Source of the DNA: Corinectria fuckeliana
Taxonomy: Eukaryota; Ascomycota; Sordariomycetes; Hypocreales; Nectriaceae
Reading direction: 5' to 3'
NCBI GenBank assembly: GCA_019137255.1
Contig: WPDH01000065.1
Location: 1 to 64,000 of the forward strand
Length of the DNA: 64,000 nucleotides
Shown here: positions 34,365 to 45,066 of the stretch, piece after piece
How the letters are laid out: each line of letters starts with the position of its first letter
How positions within the stretch are numbered: the first letter of the stretch is position 1
Notes under the pieces: model-generated
Told to the model about the DNA's origin: nothing
Database searches by the model: none
What the model saw: the letters and a program-made list of their open reading frames with translations, nothing else
Position numbers and translations under genes: made by a program

Positions 34365-36200
34365 TTAATGGCTGGCGCTCAGTTCCATTGACTTCTCCCA
34401 GAGGTTCCGTAACACAGATGCTGTGCCATCCTCGGCCTCGCCACCAACTAGGCTTGAGCCGCTAAGCCTGTCGTTCAAGGGATTCTCATCGTCGTTGAAA
34501 CTTGATGCCGCTCCATTAGTCCGGACCGAATTGGGGCGCCGGGGAGTGACAGGTCGTCGGGCATCAGGCATGCTGACATTTCGCGTGTGGCGCATGGCGA
34601 GGTCGGTGGATCGCTTGCCGTTTGTTGGGGCAGCGTTGATTCTGGGGATGCGTTGCGATTTCTCCATGCCGGGTAGCCGGCTTAGCCGGTCGATGGACCG
34701 GGAGACCGAGTTCTGGTATCTCCGTACGACGAGGTATTCGAGGCCGGTGCGTTCGAGGAGCTTGCCGACCCGAGGATCGCGATTGTTCGGTCCATCGTAG
34801 CCGGGCCCACCAACGCCGATTAACGAGTTGGCGCCGACTACTCTGCCAACACCACTAACGGCCTGGCCCGGCTCGATGACGGAGCTGGCTCGTTGTAGAT
34901 TGAGCTTCTGTTGTGTTCGGGAGGCCTGTGCCGGCGGAGCGGCTGTTCGTCGGGATGCCTTGGGCGCCAATGCGCTGTCGTCGACCTCGTCGGCTGTCAA
35001 AGGATTCTCTTCACCGTCTCGTCCGGCGGGAAGACTGGCGACTGAGCGCGGTTTTCGGAGAGTTTCGTCGAATTGGTGAAACTCACTGCGGGGAGGTCGG
35101 TAGAAGGATCCCTCACTGGTCAACCCGGAGCCAGCAGCCTCTACGAACCGCGACGTCAGCTCATCTTGGTTGCTGCCTATGAGGGTCGTTGATTCTCGAT
35201 CGTCGGCAGAGGTAGGGGCGAACTGTCGCGGGGCCACTTGGGCGAGGTCGGCGGTCATTTTGGGAGGAGCACCGTGGGATGGAGTGCGTTGGAGAAGGCG
35301 GGAGGTTAGGTACTCTTTCTGTTGTACCCGTTGTCGCTCGGGGGCGGGCATTTCAGGCTGCGGAGGTTCGTGAGGCTCTTCAAGCTCGTCGGGCTCGCCG
35401 TGGAGAGAGGAGGAGTCGTGCTCGCTGAGGGTTACGGTACGGGAGGCACTGGCGCTTGAGCCGCCTGGAGGCAGGGAAGACTGAGCGCTGCCGTTGAGAG
35501 AGCCTTTTCGCGAAAGATAGGGCGAGTTAGACCCACTCGCGTCAACCCATTCGTCGTCCTGACCGTCAGTGCCTAGATCGAAGTGGACCTGGTTCTTGTG
35601 GTTGGCAGCTCGAGCCTCGTAGACGATGGTGGTGCTAGCGGCGCGCTTCAGTTTGTCCGAGGACTTGGAGCGCTTGGCGACCTCAACATGCGAACGATTG
35701 CGCTTGAGCTTGATGTGAGAGGAGCTTTTGGTGAGGGTGGCCAAGGAAGATTCGCGGGAGGACAGCTTGGCGTCGCTGGCAGCGCGGCGATGGGAACTGG
35801 CGCTGGCGCTGGCGCTGGCGCTGGCGCTGGCACCGGCACCGGCACCGGGGGTGGAGGGCAAGTCGGAGGAAGCCAGGGTCGAGGAGGAAGCTCGCTGCTG
35901 CTGCTGTTGTTGCTGCTGGGTTTGCGGCTCCTGCTGGTCTTCCGAGTCCAGAGGAGATGTGTGGCGTCGGTGGAGCTTGGGCTGCTTGGGGGTTGTCTTT
36001 GCGGCGGGAGCACGGGCGTTGTGCAGTCGGCCGACGGGATGGTGTCGCTGATGTCGGGGGTGCTGGCGCTGAGGCTGTTGGTGATGCTGTTGTCCACCGC
36101 TCGTCTCGCTCTGGGAATCACTCTCCTGATGATTGAGGGGAGGGCGTTTTGATTGGCCGCTTGATGATGCGCTGTCGGCGGCGTCGCGTGTGTGAGGCAT
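34365..36200 (-). CDS. TCO89-like TORC1 subunit
   Basis: This single exon of 611 aa begins at ATG 36200, which has an ideal context (gccaccATGcc). The open frame upstream to 36347 has no ATG. The protein is Ser/Gln-rich and largely disordered, with an Ala-Ser dipeptide tract and a Gln run near residue 100. Conserved islands are SSHIKLKRNRSHVEVAKRSKSSDKLKR, then VHFDLGTDGQDDEWVDASGSNSPYLSR near residue 205, LTSRLLQRTPS near residue 300, and a C-terminal NRDPRVGKLLERTGLEYLVVRRYQNSVSRSIDRL. The FDLG...DEWVDASGSxSP and TSRLL.R.PS patches are those I associate with the fungal TCO89 family, the non-essential subunit of TORC1 at the vacuole that links TOR signalling to cell integrity. The family call rests on these short motifs and is moderate. 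Confidence 0.7.
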   Translation of the reverse strand: MPHTRDAADSASSSGQSKRPPLNHQESDSQSETSGGQQHHQQPQRQHPRHQRHHPVGRLHNARAPAAKTTPKQPKLHRRHTSPLDSEDQQEPQTQQQQQQQQRASSSTLASSDLPSTPGAGAGASASASASASASSHRRAASDAKLSSRESSLATLTKSSSHIKLKRNRSHVEVAKRSKSSDKLKRAASTTIVYEARAANHKNQVHFDLGTDGQDDEWVDASGSNSPYLSRKGSLNGSAQSSLPPGGSSASASRTVTLSEHDSSSLHGEPDELEEPHEPPQPEMPAPERQRVQQKEYLTSRLLQRTPSHGAPPKMTADLAQVAPRQFAPTSADDRESTTLIGSNQDELTSRFVEAAGSGLTSEGSFYRPPRSEFHQFDETLRKPRSVASLPAGRDGEENPLTADEVDDSALAPKASRRTAAPPAQASRTQQKLNLQRASSVIEPGQAVSGVGRVVGANSLIGVGGPGYDGPNNRDPRVGKLLERTGLEYLVVRRYQNSVSRSIDRLSRLPGMEKSQRIPRINAAPTNGKRSTDLAMRHTRNVSMPDARRPVTPRRPNSVRTNGAASSFNDDENPLNDRLSGSSLVGGEAEDGTASVLRNLWEKSMELSASH

Positions 36201-38542
36201 GGTGGCTGCGGATTTCGGAGCCAGCGCAGAAGTCGGAGTCAGTGCCGGTGCCTGTGTCTGTGCCTGCGAGCTGGCGCTGGTCTTTTTGCAGGCGGCTTTG
36301 AGTGCGTGCTGTGTACTGTAGGTGCTGTGCTGGACTGTTGTAGGCACTGTAGGTACTGTACGCGGCTGATTGTTTTGCGCTGCTGATTGCTTTGCTTTGC
36401 GCTGCTGTGTGCTGGGTGCTACCTTCTACCACTGCGCGTTGTGTTGCGCTGGCGTGCGTGCGGGCCTGTGATTGACGGAACGAAGATGCGCCCCAAATAT
36501 GCGTCCAGTAGGTGTCCCTCCTTGCCGAGCCGGCGACCCGAGCGACAACTGGCATAGACTGCTTCGCAAAAGCCGTAGTCGACGAAAGGTTTTTGCTTTG
36601 CGGGTTGGGAGGCGAGGGCGAGAATGGAGTAGCAGCAAGGCCAAGAGACTGGTTTTGTTTTTGTCGGCCAAAGTGACGAGAAGGCCTGCGCCGCTGGATA
36701 TTTAGACTTGAAGGTTCCTCGCCGGGGCCTTAGCGGTGTCAATGGGCAGTAAGAATGACGACGGACTGCTCTATTTGTTGTGCGTGACAAGAGGAAAGAG
36801 ATATGTGTGAGGGAGAGATGAAGAGATGGAGAAGAGGAGAGGAGAGGAGAGGAGACGCAAGGGAGCGAGACCACCAGGTGAGAGACTTGACGTCTCCAGA
36901 AATTCCAGACAAGACCCCAGACAAAAGGAGACAGCTCAGGAGCGTTGGGACGTTGGCTAGTTTTGCCGAGACACCGGCCTTGGACTAGTTGGCAGCGATT
37001 AGCTAGCTGGACAAAGGCTTTGAGCTAGGAGAGATGTCGTGAAAGGAGCGTACCCTCAGAGGAATGGCTGCGGAGTGAAAATGGCAGCCTGGAGAGATGG
37101 TTTCGGTGCTGCAGTACCACTTCGTAAAAGAGGTGCCAGAGGTTTTCGGCGACGCTTGGCAGTGGGCTAACGTGGGCTAACTAAGGTTGATAAGAACGAA
37201 GGCTAATAAACCCGCCTGCAAGCGAGACGAGGTCGGAGGAGATGACGATGACGGCGTTCGGGGTTGCGGTGGGAACTTGGGAAGGGGCATTGGGCTTCCT
37301 AATAATAGGACTGGACGCTCGGGTGGAATGCAATGGAAACGATGAATCTGCCTGTTCCGACTGCGCACGCGCGCATCAACTGCCTATGAATTGTCGGGGA
37401 ACTCACCAAGCATCTATTTAGGCATTTTTAGGAATCCAGTCTTTTGGCTGCTGGAAGTCGAGTTCCGATACAGCAAATACTCGCCCACTCACACACTCAT
37501 TCGTAATTCATGCACTTTGTCGTTCAATAGTATATTACTCCGCATTGACCCTAGTGATTTAAAACTCAAGACGGTAATTAGCACTCACAGACCGCTCAAA
37601 AGATCTCTAGTCTTTACGTCACAATACGTAGTGCCTCCCTCCATCCCTGGTCCCACGCGAGACGTCCAACCAGGGTGTGACTCTTCAGTCTTGGTATGTA
37701 TCGAGAGATGACACAAGGTTTCGTTTCTAGGGAGCGGTCAGCGGATTCTGTGCTTTGTAGAGCTAGAATCAAAGCCTCTCTTTGCAGCTGGTCTCGCAGC
37801 AACCTCTTAGAGATTGGTTCCCTGACGGCGAATTCGTCATGCAGACGTGTAAAGATGTGTACCTAGGCATGTTCATAGTCCGTACTGTACAGTACGGAGA
37901 CTAGGTACTTAGGCACCTAACTTAGTACTAAGGCCTACATCACGTCCTCCAAAAGTCGATAGCTCCCAGCTCCCTCGCCAGCATTGACCTTTAACCCCAG
38001 AAAAGTGCCGTGTCCGCTACCCCCGATTGGCTGGACCCGTCTCTCGGGATTACTTGAGGGCTTTAGAAAACGCCAGGGCGCAAGCCCAATTGTTCGATCC
38101 AGCCCTGTGAGCTTGCTACGGAACGTGCGCTTTCAGGAGCGACAACCTGAGGTGCTCGCCAAACCTCATACACAACAATCCACCCTTCCCGTCCACGCAA
38201 CTACGTCAAAGAGATGCCTCGCATTTGCAGCTCGCATCTCCGCTACCCCGCCGAGCAAGCCCAGGATCGCCCAGATGAAACTCTAATGTCGACGCTTGAG
38301 CTGGGCCCATTCCATTTGGCCAAGTATCGTAATCCTCACTGAATGGATTTCGGTTGCCCGCTAAATCTCATCACGTGCAAGGACACCTGACTTCCTAATC
38401 CACTCTTCACTTCCCATCCTAACTCTCCCAACCAACTGCCTGCTACTAGGCACTAACACTCGCATCACCAAGCCCATCTACCATCTCCATCTCTGCCTCA
38501 TCTTTGCTACCATTCCCGTTTTCTCATTCACTCCCTTCAGTC
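36201..38542. other. 2.3-kb divergent intergenic region
   Basis: This lies between the TCO89-like start and the SPF30-like start. The first 700 bp hold CAGTACCTACAGT-like short repeats (36320-36370) and a purine-rich run (about 36790-36860, gagaggagag...), probably the leader of the minus-strand gene. An 18-bp perfect palindrome is at 37880-37897. No ORF has coding character or recognisable similarity. Confidence 0.5.
37880..37897. repeat. 18-bp perfect palindrome
   Basis: CCGTACTGTACAGTACGG reads the same on both strands, and imperfect arms (TAGT / ACTA) extend it. It lies in the large intergenic region among TAGGTAC/CTAAG-type sequences. It could be a dimeric factor site or a simple hairpin. 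Confidence 0.6.
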
Positions 38543-39506
38543 ATGTCTGCCCTCGCCGGCCTCGAAGCAGAGAGGCAGCAGTACCAAGAGCAGGTGCGCT
38601 TTCCCGTGCCCCGCCACTTCGCATTACCCAGAACTAACTCTTATATCTCTTCATAGTTCGACATCGTTGCCGGCCAACTACGAGATGATCCCGAAAACGC
38701 CGAACTGAAGGCGTTACAGGACGAGTTGAAAGAATTCATCAACCTTCTCAATGAAAACATTGCTGAGCTCAAGCCCAAGCAGGCCCCCAAGCCAGCCCCA
38801 AAAGAGACGTCACCGCCACCCCAGCCCGAGAAGTGGTCGCGTGAGAACCATCCAGCCTTCAAGAAAGCCGCTCCCGTCGAGGAAAAGGAGGATGCGCCGG
38901 TGAACTACCAGGTTAACGACACCATCTTAGCCAAATGGGTATCTGGTGACAAGGCTTTCTATCCAGGGCGCATCACCTCCATCACCGGATCCTCGACGGA
39001 CCCCATCTATACCGTCAAATTCAAGAGCTATGACACGACGGAAACATTACGCTCTAGGGATATCCGGTCCGTCTCCAACAAGCGGAAGGCCGATGGCCCG
39101 CTTGCCGCATCCGCGACCTCGACCCCCACCCCTCCCGCTCCTGGCGTGGTGTCGTCCGCCGGTGCTACAGTGTATCCCGACGCGAGAAAGGAAGCCGAAC
39201 AAGACGCGGACACCCCGAAGCCTCCTAAAGCAAAGAAGATTAAGGCCAAAAAGGAGCTAGAGGCGGGCAAAAACAAGTGGCAAGAGTTCAACTCCAAGTC
39301 CAAGTTTGGAAAGACTCAAAAGAAGGACAGCATGTTTCGCACTCCAAATGGTGTCCATGCGAGAGGTAAGCACTGGCCAGCTTGAAACTTCATCTATGGA
39401 TTCACTAACATCCGAACCAGTTGGATTCACTGGCTCCGGCCAGGCTATGCGGAAAGACCCAACTCGAAGCCGTCATGTCTACCAAGTGAACGAGGAACAA
39501 GACTAA
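38543..39506 (+). CDS. SPF30: SPF30/SMNDC1-like Tudor-domain splicing factor
   Basis: Exons 38543-38593, 38657-39365 and 39421-39506 give 281 aa. The N-terminal helix (LEAERQQYQEQFDIVAGQLRDDPENAELKALQDELKEFINLL) matches the start of SMN-related splicing factor 30. A Tudor domain spans about residues 115-170 (NDTILAKWVSGDKAFYPGRITSI..., YTVKFKSYDTTETLRSRDIRSV) with aromatic-cage residues visible. A Lys-rich segment leads to NKWQEFNSKSKFGKTQKKDSMFRTPN and VGFTGSGQAM, the conserved C-terminal SPF30 element. Family members bind symmetrically dimethylated Arg tails of Sm proteins and help recruit the tri-snRNP to the spliceosome in the nucleus. Exon 3 starts right after the AG of an intron that interrupts the VGFTGSGQAM element. 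Confidence 0.92.
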
Positions 39507-39864
39507 TGACCATTCTCTCTGGACAGGACCAGTCGATATTCAAATGACGGCAGAGGGCGTTTGGGATGGCTCGCGGGGCTTACTTTGTTTGGTAACATGC
39601 CTTGCATTTGGTTGTGGCAGAGGCTAACGACTTGTGTCTGGCGTTTATTCCAGTTGTCTTTTTAACCCGCTGCAGCTTCGACGTACATAGGATTACCAGG
39701 GCCGCTAGTGGCCATCCGAGCGCAATTGAATAACTAGTGAAATCAGAAACACTGGCCGGCGCTTCTTAGAGTTGAGTACGTTGCCAAGTCATGTCGACAG
39801 GGCCTACGCTTCCATGCTCCGCTCTGACGCCATGCTATGTCGTACCTGCGATTGTACAAGCATC
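39507..39864. other. convergent 3' region, no gene seen
   Basis: This is the space between the stops of the SPF30-like and IND1 genes. No coding signal was found. Confidence 0.5.
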
Positions 39865-40960
39865 TTAATTCCCCGTCAAGCCAATTTTAGGACATATGTC
39901 CTGGGCAATCTTAAGAAAGGCGGATGCCCTTTCGCTGGTTGGTTCCGCCACCACGGTCGGCTTTCCCTTTTCGGCATCGTCTCCAATGTTGGGGTGTAGA
40001 GGGATGTCACCTAGGAAATCGATCTGATGCTCCTTGCACATCCTTTCTACTCTCTCGTTGGAGCCGAAGATGTGTGTCTCGCCGTGGCAGTGGGGACACT
40101 GAAAGAGAGACATGTTTTGTACCAAGCCTAAGATGTTGACGTTGACGGTCTTGAACATGTTGATGCCTTTGACCGCGTCCTTGGTTGCGAGCGTGTGAGG
40201 TGTCGTGACGATAACTGAGCCTATTCAAGAGGGTCAGTACATGTAATGTAATGCGGTGGTATTCACTCGCCGTCTAAGATAATCTGTTGCGTGATAGTTA
40301 ACTGCGTGTCGCCTGTGCCCGGCGGCAAGTCCAGCACTAGGATGTCGAGGCCGCCCCATTCGACTTCGTGAAGCAGCTGCTGGATTGCCTTCATGACCAT
40401 GGGACCTCGCCATACCACGGGGGCGTTCTCGCCAACTAAATAACCCATCGACATGGTCTTTACTCCGTAATTGGTCAGCGGTACTAGCTGGTTGTCTCTG
40501 GAGTGTCAATACACGATATATGAATTTGTATCGATGCGATGCGACTCACTGCTAGACAGCCTAGGCTCTCCTGACAAGTCGAACAGAGTGGGAATGGACG
40601 GGCCAAAGATGTCAGTATCAAGAATACCTGCGCGATAGCCGAGCCGAGCAAAGGCCAGAGACAAGTTGGCTGGATCATTCTTAGCACAAATTACGTATAG
40701 AAAGAGCGTTTATGAATACCCGCAATTGTGCTTTTTCCTACGCCGCCTTTCGCTGACGACACGGCAATGATTTTCTCAACACTTGTGATCTTGCGCCGCT
40801 GGGGGCGTTTAGGCCAGTTGGGAGGCGTCCCTGAGCGAGGGAGACCCTACGTTCTGTCAGACATGGAATTGTGCTTGGGAGAAGTATAGTAACTGACTAG
40901 TGGGTTCTCATGTTGAAGAGCTCGAACGGCTTGGAAGAGGCGGGCCGAAGTTGGGCGCAT
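39865..40960 (-). CDS. IND1: IND1/NUBPL-type mitochondrial Fe-S P-loop NTPase (complex I assembly)
   Basis: Five minus-strand exons, 40898-40960, 40720-40846, 40550-40669, 40271-40495 and 39865-40220, sum to 891 nt and give 296 aa. The Mrp/Nbp35 signature is present in order: SSAKGGVGKSTIAANL (deviant Walker A, GKGGVGKS type), LDTDIFGPSIPTLF, then LVLDLPPGTGDTQLT (switch region), and the C-terminal metal-binding FQCPHCHGETHIFG (CPxC). The N terminus RPTSARLFQAVRALQHENPLGLP is basic and suits a mitochondrial presequence. NWPKRPQRRKI matches the GLP(x)... lead of the family. IND1/NUBPL inserts Fe-S clusters into respiratory complex I and is retained in fungi that have complex I. The last intron (40221-40270) has GC rather than GT at its 5' end, yet has a CTGAC branch site and is the only reading-frame-preserving solution found. 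Confidence 0.92.
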
Positions 40961-41307
40961 CGTGATGAATTACAGTCTCCCTCCAGATGCGGGACTATAG
41001 CTACGAGCCTTGGAAGGGAGATTCTGTCTCACCTCTTTCGTCGTCTGAGAAGGAGGGTATGAGTACTAAGAGGCTTCCGTAGTTATACAAGTTTAGGGAG
41101 TAGCCGAATGACTCTTGTTTGGCTATAAGACCATGCTATTGAATTCCAAGCGCTGAGGTTCACTAATGACGGCTCCACTACAATGAGCTTTCATATTCTG
41201 CCATGCGCCACCGCCTAAAAGTTCAAGGACCGAATCCAGAAATTTTCCAACGTGGGGGCTTCTTGGTAGCGCAAGTTTGCACAAGCACTCTCAAATCGAC
41301 CGCAACA
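40961..41307. other. divergent promoter between IND1 and BFR2
   Basis: About 350 bp separates head-to-head genes. No coding signal or clear TATA element is visible. Confidence 0.45.
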
Positions 41308-43057
41308 ATGGCACCAGTGAGCCGCCGAGCGAAGAAGTTCCAGGAACAGGACGAGCACATATCAAAGGGTATTTATGCTCTTCGACCTGCAGGCGTTGGC
41401 CGTTTCTAATCAGTTCCGGTGTATAGATTACGACCCTGAGGCCAACCTTGAGGCAAGCGATTCCGAAAGTGGAAGTGAGGCCAGCGACAATGAGAATGCG
41501 GGCACGGAACATTACGTTTCCGTGGGGCAAAGCAAGTTGAGAGAAAAGGAGGGTGTATCTCTCGGCCCCCAGTATCGAGGAGCGCGCGTTACAAGGAGGG
41601 CTCTAGACCAAGAGAGCGACGACGAGGATGATGATGAAGATGACGCCAAGGATGGTTCAAGTGGTGAAGAGGAGTTTGATGATCCCGAGACGGCCCATCT
41701 CGAGCTTGATACGGCGGATGCCAGCGACTCGGAGATTTCCAGCGACAACGCTCTAGGCGAGAGCGATGATGAGCGCTTCCAGGACTTTACCTTCCGAGGG
41801 AGCTCGAAACCAAAGAAGCCGGTTGAGAAGGAGTCGGGGAAGCCGAAGGGCCGGGCTACTGCTGCGGACTTTATGTCCTCTGACGATGGCGGTGGTGCTG
41901 AGGTGGACGAGGATGAGGACGATATCAGTGGGGTCGACCTGGGTGAGTCCGATGAAGATGATGACATGGATGATGGTCTAGACGCGCTTGTGAATGGCGG
42001 TACGGACTCGGAGGAAGAGTCTGAGGAAGATGACAATGAAGAAGGAGAGGATGATGATGAAGAGGAGGATGACGACGACGACGAGTCGGGCAGCGATGAA
42101 GACGAGGGCAGCAAGAAGAAGAAGAATCAGGCTGCAAAGCCTGCCCTCGCGGCATTGTCGAACCGAGCCGATATCGAAAAGGGTATTGCGATTCAGCAAC
42201 AGAGGAAGCTCTATGATGGACTTCTCAACCTTCGAATTCGTCTACAGAAGGCTCTCATCGCCGCAAACACCTTTGCTGCCATCGAAGATAGCCCGGAGCC
42301 CGAGTCCGAGCCCTACGAGGCTGCGGAGGAAGCTGCTATCAAGCTCCTCAACACCATCAGCAGCTTGAAAGACAACTTTGGATCTTCGTCTCGGGCTGGA
42401 GACAAGCGGAAGCGCGAGCTTGACGTGTCATTGACTAGTCAGGAAATCTGGAAGCAGATGCAAGAGGAGGAACAGCGATCTGTCAAGTCCAGGGAGGATC
42501 GACTGGAGAAGTGGGCTCGCAAGGTCCAGACTGCCAACGTCACGACGGCGGCTGGTCTGGGCTCGAGGAACAAGACGCTCATCAGCGCCCTCCAGGAGCA
42601 GCTCGCCAATCCGGAAAACCGCCTGGCGAAGCGATCTCGTGTCCCGCGATCATGCGCCCCCGCGCAAGCGGCCAAGGGCATCACAGAAGACGAAGACGTC
42701 TACGACGATGCCGACTTCTACCAGGTCCTCCTCAAGGAGCTTGTAGACCAGCGGACCGTGGAGAGCGCGTCGGCGCAGAGCGCGGTGGCGACAGTGATGA
42801 TGACGGTGGCCAAGGAGGCTAAGATGCGCAAGAACGTGGACCGCAAGGCTAGCAAGGGCCGCAAGATGCGCTTCACGGTGCACGAGAAGCTGCAGAACTT
42901 TATGGCGCCTGAGGACCGACGGGCGTGGGAGCAGGAGGCCATTGATCGGCTCTTTGGAACTCTGTTCGGCCGTAAGATGGAGCTGAATGAGGATGAGACC
43001 GACGACGACATGGCGGTGGACGCGGAGGAGGCGGGTCTTCGACTATTCAGAAGCTAG
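41308..43057 (+). CDS. BFR2: BFR2/AATF small-subunit processome protein
   Basis: Exon 1 (41308-41368, MAPVSRRAKKFQEQDEHISK) joins exon 2 (41427-43057) as K|DYDPEANLEAS, giving 563 aa. An ATG at 41375 lies inside the intron and is not the start. DYDPE plus the following acidic, Ser-rich N-terminal region is typical of Bfr2. Long Asp/Glu runs span about residues 65-240. A central domain reads ADIEKGIAIQQQRKLYDGLLNLRIRLQKALIAANTF (the AATF/Che-1 core). At the C terminus come DDADFYQVLLKELVDQR and the TRAUB-type KNVDRKASKGRKMRFTVHEKLQNFMAPEDRR...FGTLFG. Bfr2 takes part in early 18S pre-rRNA cleavages in the nucleolus as part of the SSU processome (with Enp2/Lcp5 in yeast). Confidence 0.95.
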
Positions 43058-43076
43058 ACGCATATACTAGATTGTA

Positions 43077-43517
43077 CTACGATTGAGATGTAATGGCGGA
43101 GGTTTGAACATCTGCAAGCAGCCACGCGCTCAGGAACATGAACAGCAGCACCAAGTGAACAGCCAAATGCACAGCCGGTCCGCCCAGTGTCCTCCGCGTA
43201 GCAGCCCCTTTAGTTCCGCTCTCACTGCTGTCAACGCGGCGTCCGAGGCGAACAACGGCGCGGTAGCAGGGCCACAGGTGCCAGAAGGCGAGGGCGAGGG
43301 CAACGTGGCAGGTGATGCGGTCAACGGGGCGGCGAATGAAGCCGAGGGCGACGAGGTTGGAGGTGAGGAGGAGGCCGCCGAGGGACTGGATGAGGAGGCC
43401 GGCGTCGGGGGGCAGCGGGGACACGTGAGAGGCGGGGCGGAAGATGAAGGTGAGGGCGGCGGGGGTTTCGACGAGGGCGTGAAGTAAGAAGGGGATCGTC
43501 GCGAGGGAGAAGGGCAT
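43077..43517 (-). CDS. small multispan membrane protein
   Basis: A single exon of 146 aa runs from ATG 43517 (the frame is open further upstream to 43658, but only from GTG). MPFSLATIPFLLHALVETPAALTFIF is a hydrophobic first segment. Two or three more follow: DAGLLIQSLGGLLLTSNLVALGFI, ITCHVALALAFWHLWPCYRAVV and LAVHLVLLFMFLSAWLLA, giving about four membrane spans. The wording LVETPAALxF...LLLTSNLVALxF...RPVDR is familiar from uncharacterised fungal membrane proteins. No catalytic motif is visible. It ends 20 bp from the BFR2 stop on the other strand, so the two 3' UTRs must overlap. Function unknown. Confidence 0.65.
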   Translation of the reverse strand: MPFSLATIPFLLHALVETPAALTFIFRPASHVSPLPPDAGLLIQSLGGLLLTSNLVALGFIRRPVDRITCHVALALAFWHLWPCYRAVVRLGRRVDSSESGTKGAATRRTLGGPAVHLAVHLVLLFMFLSAWLLADVQTSAITSQS

Positions 43518-45066
43518 TTTGGAGTTGGGCGAATGGGCGGTTGTACTTTGGTGGTGGTGGTGGTGGTGGAATTCATGAGACGTCAGAAGAGAGATCAGAG
43601 GCCATAGTACAGTGATTGTAGGAGAGGCATAGATAGTCTCCAGCGGGGGCTTTTCCACATCAGGGCAGATAGGCCGCTTCGTCCAGTGGACTGCTTGCGG
43701 GGATGGGTCCTAAAAAAACATGAAGCCATTCCCAATTCCTCGGGCTGCGGTACATAAATACACGACGCAACGACCAAGCTCTGCTCTGGTAAAGCGGTGC
43801 GCTATTCCTTTGCTGGAGCGAACGCCGAGGACGCTCGCTCAGCCTTATGACTGCGCGCCCGGTGTTACCAATCAACCCGACGGGAATTGAGTATTCCTGA
43901 TCCAACGGGACGGGATACGATGCTGTGTTGTCGTATTCGAATCAAGTCCATACTTTTGAGTTTCTCCGATGATCTGAGCCACACGACGCCGAAGCTTCCA
44001 TTCCACGTGTAGCACGGCGCAGCGCAGTTCCGTTCCAGGCCTTTTCGGCAGTTGCAGTGAGGTGAGATAAGATGCCGCCCAATTGCCAGCGAGTTCGTTG
44101 GGCCTGGACCGCTCTCTCACCCGCCCAACAAACTCGACGGGACCGAACCGCCACTAATAAGCACCAGCGGATTACCACCCACCCAAAACCAAGGACACAC
44201 TCCCTGACTGGCCCGTTGCAGGACGGATTGTCGCACAAATTATCAGGAACCGTTTCATGAAGGCCGCATCTAATTGCATCCTCGGCTGCTGTACGAAGTA
44301 TCTACACTTATGAAGGAAGGCTGTGCTCGGCCGTCGACCCTCGGATGTCTTTGCATCATGGCGCCGCCTGTCCGTCGCCTCTAGGTAAGTAGGTACCTAG
44401 CAATTGAGTTCAGGAAGCTCTATGGATCCCTGTTAACGAGCGGCCGCCGTACCCTGGGTGGCTCGAGCCGCTGGACTCCCGCCTGGACACAGTGGAGCTT
44501 AGGTAGCTTTAGCTTTGTGGCTCGGTCGCCTTCACCCCGCGACGCCAAGACATGCCGCACCTCCTGCTGTACGAAGCACCTACCAACATTACTTAGGTCT
44601 AAATATCTAGGTATCTTTCTCTTTTCACAAAACCTCAATTCATCAATTCGTCTTGAAACGCTGTTCCGTCCGCCTTCGCCGACTTCCCTCCTCCTTGATA
44701 CCTGCAGGCCGACAATCTGGCTCCGTCCTCTCCGTCCTCTCCATCTTCCCTATCTTCCCTGTCCCCCCTCGCCCCTCTGAACCTCTCGGCTAGCGTAGCC
44801 TGTGAAACTGTTATCGAGACAGCGTCATCGATTAACCCCCGATTTCTGCGTTTGCAGGCGTACCGAGGCACGAACCGACACAAGGCACACCTGATTCCAG
44901 CCGAGAGCGCGCACTCTGCTTCCTACACGTTTGCCCTTCACTTCAGAGACCCCCCAGAGACCGCCAACTCCCTCAACCTAGCTTGTAACAACCTCGACGT
45001 GGTTTGAATCCGACTTCCCTCGCCTCATCGAGCCATTGAGCCCCCAACCACCGAAACACAACCGCA
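43518..45066. other. 1.5-kb divergent region upstream of the type III PKS
   Basis: This contains TAAGTAGGTACCTAGC near 44385 and TCTAAATATCTAGGTATC near 44597, members of a recurring palindrome type, then a CT-rich leader (about 44680-45060). A tRNA-like B-box word (ggtttgaatcc near 45001) has no tRNA context. No gene is seen. Confidence 0.5.

Noticed and set aside
34365..36347. Longer TCO89-like frame from 36347
   Set aside because: The first codon is GTG. The first ATG, at 36200, has a perfect initiation context.
36118..36555. 145-codon minus-strand open frame upstream of the TCO89-like gene
   Set aside because: It is out of frame with the gene, lacks motifs and sits in low-complexity sequence.
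41375..41426. ATG at 41375 as BFR2 start
   Set aside because: It lies in an intron. ATG 41308 plus a spliced join gives the conserved DYDPE start.
44980..45020. tRNA-like B-box word ggtttgaatcc
   Set aside because: No acceptor stem, D-arm or anticodon arm could be formed upstream. It lies in the leader of the PKS gene.
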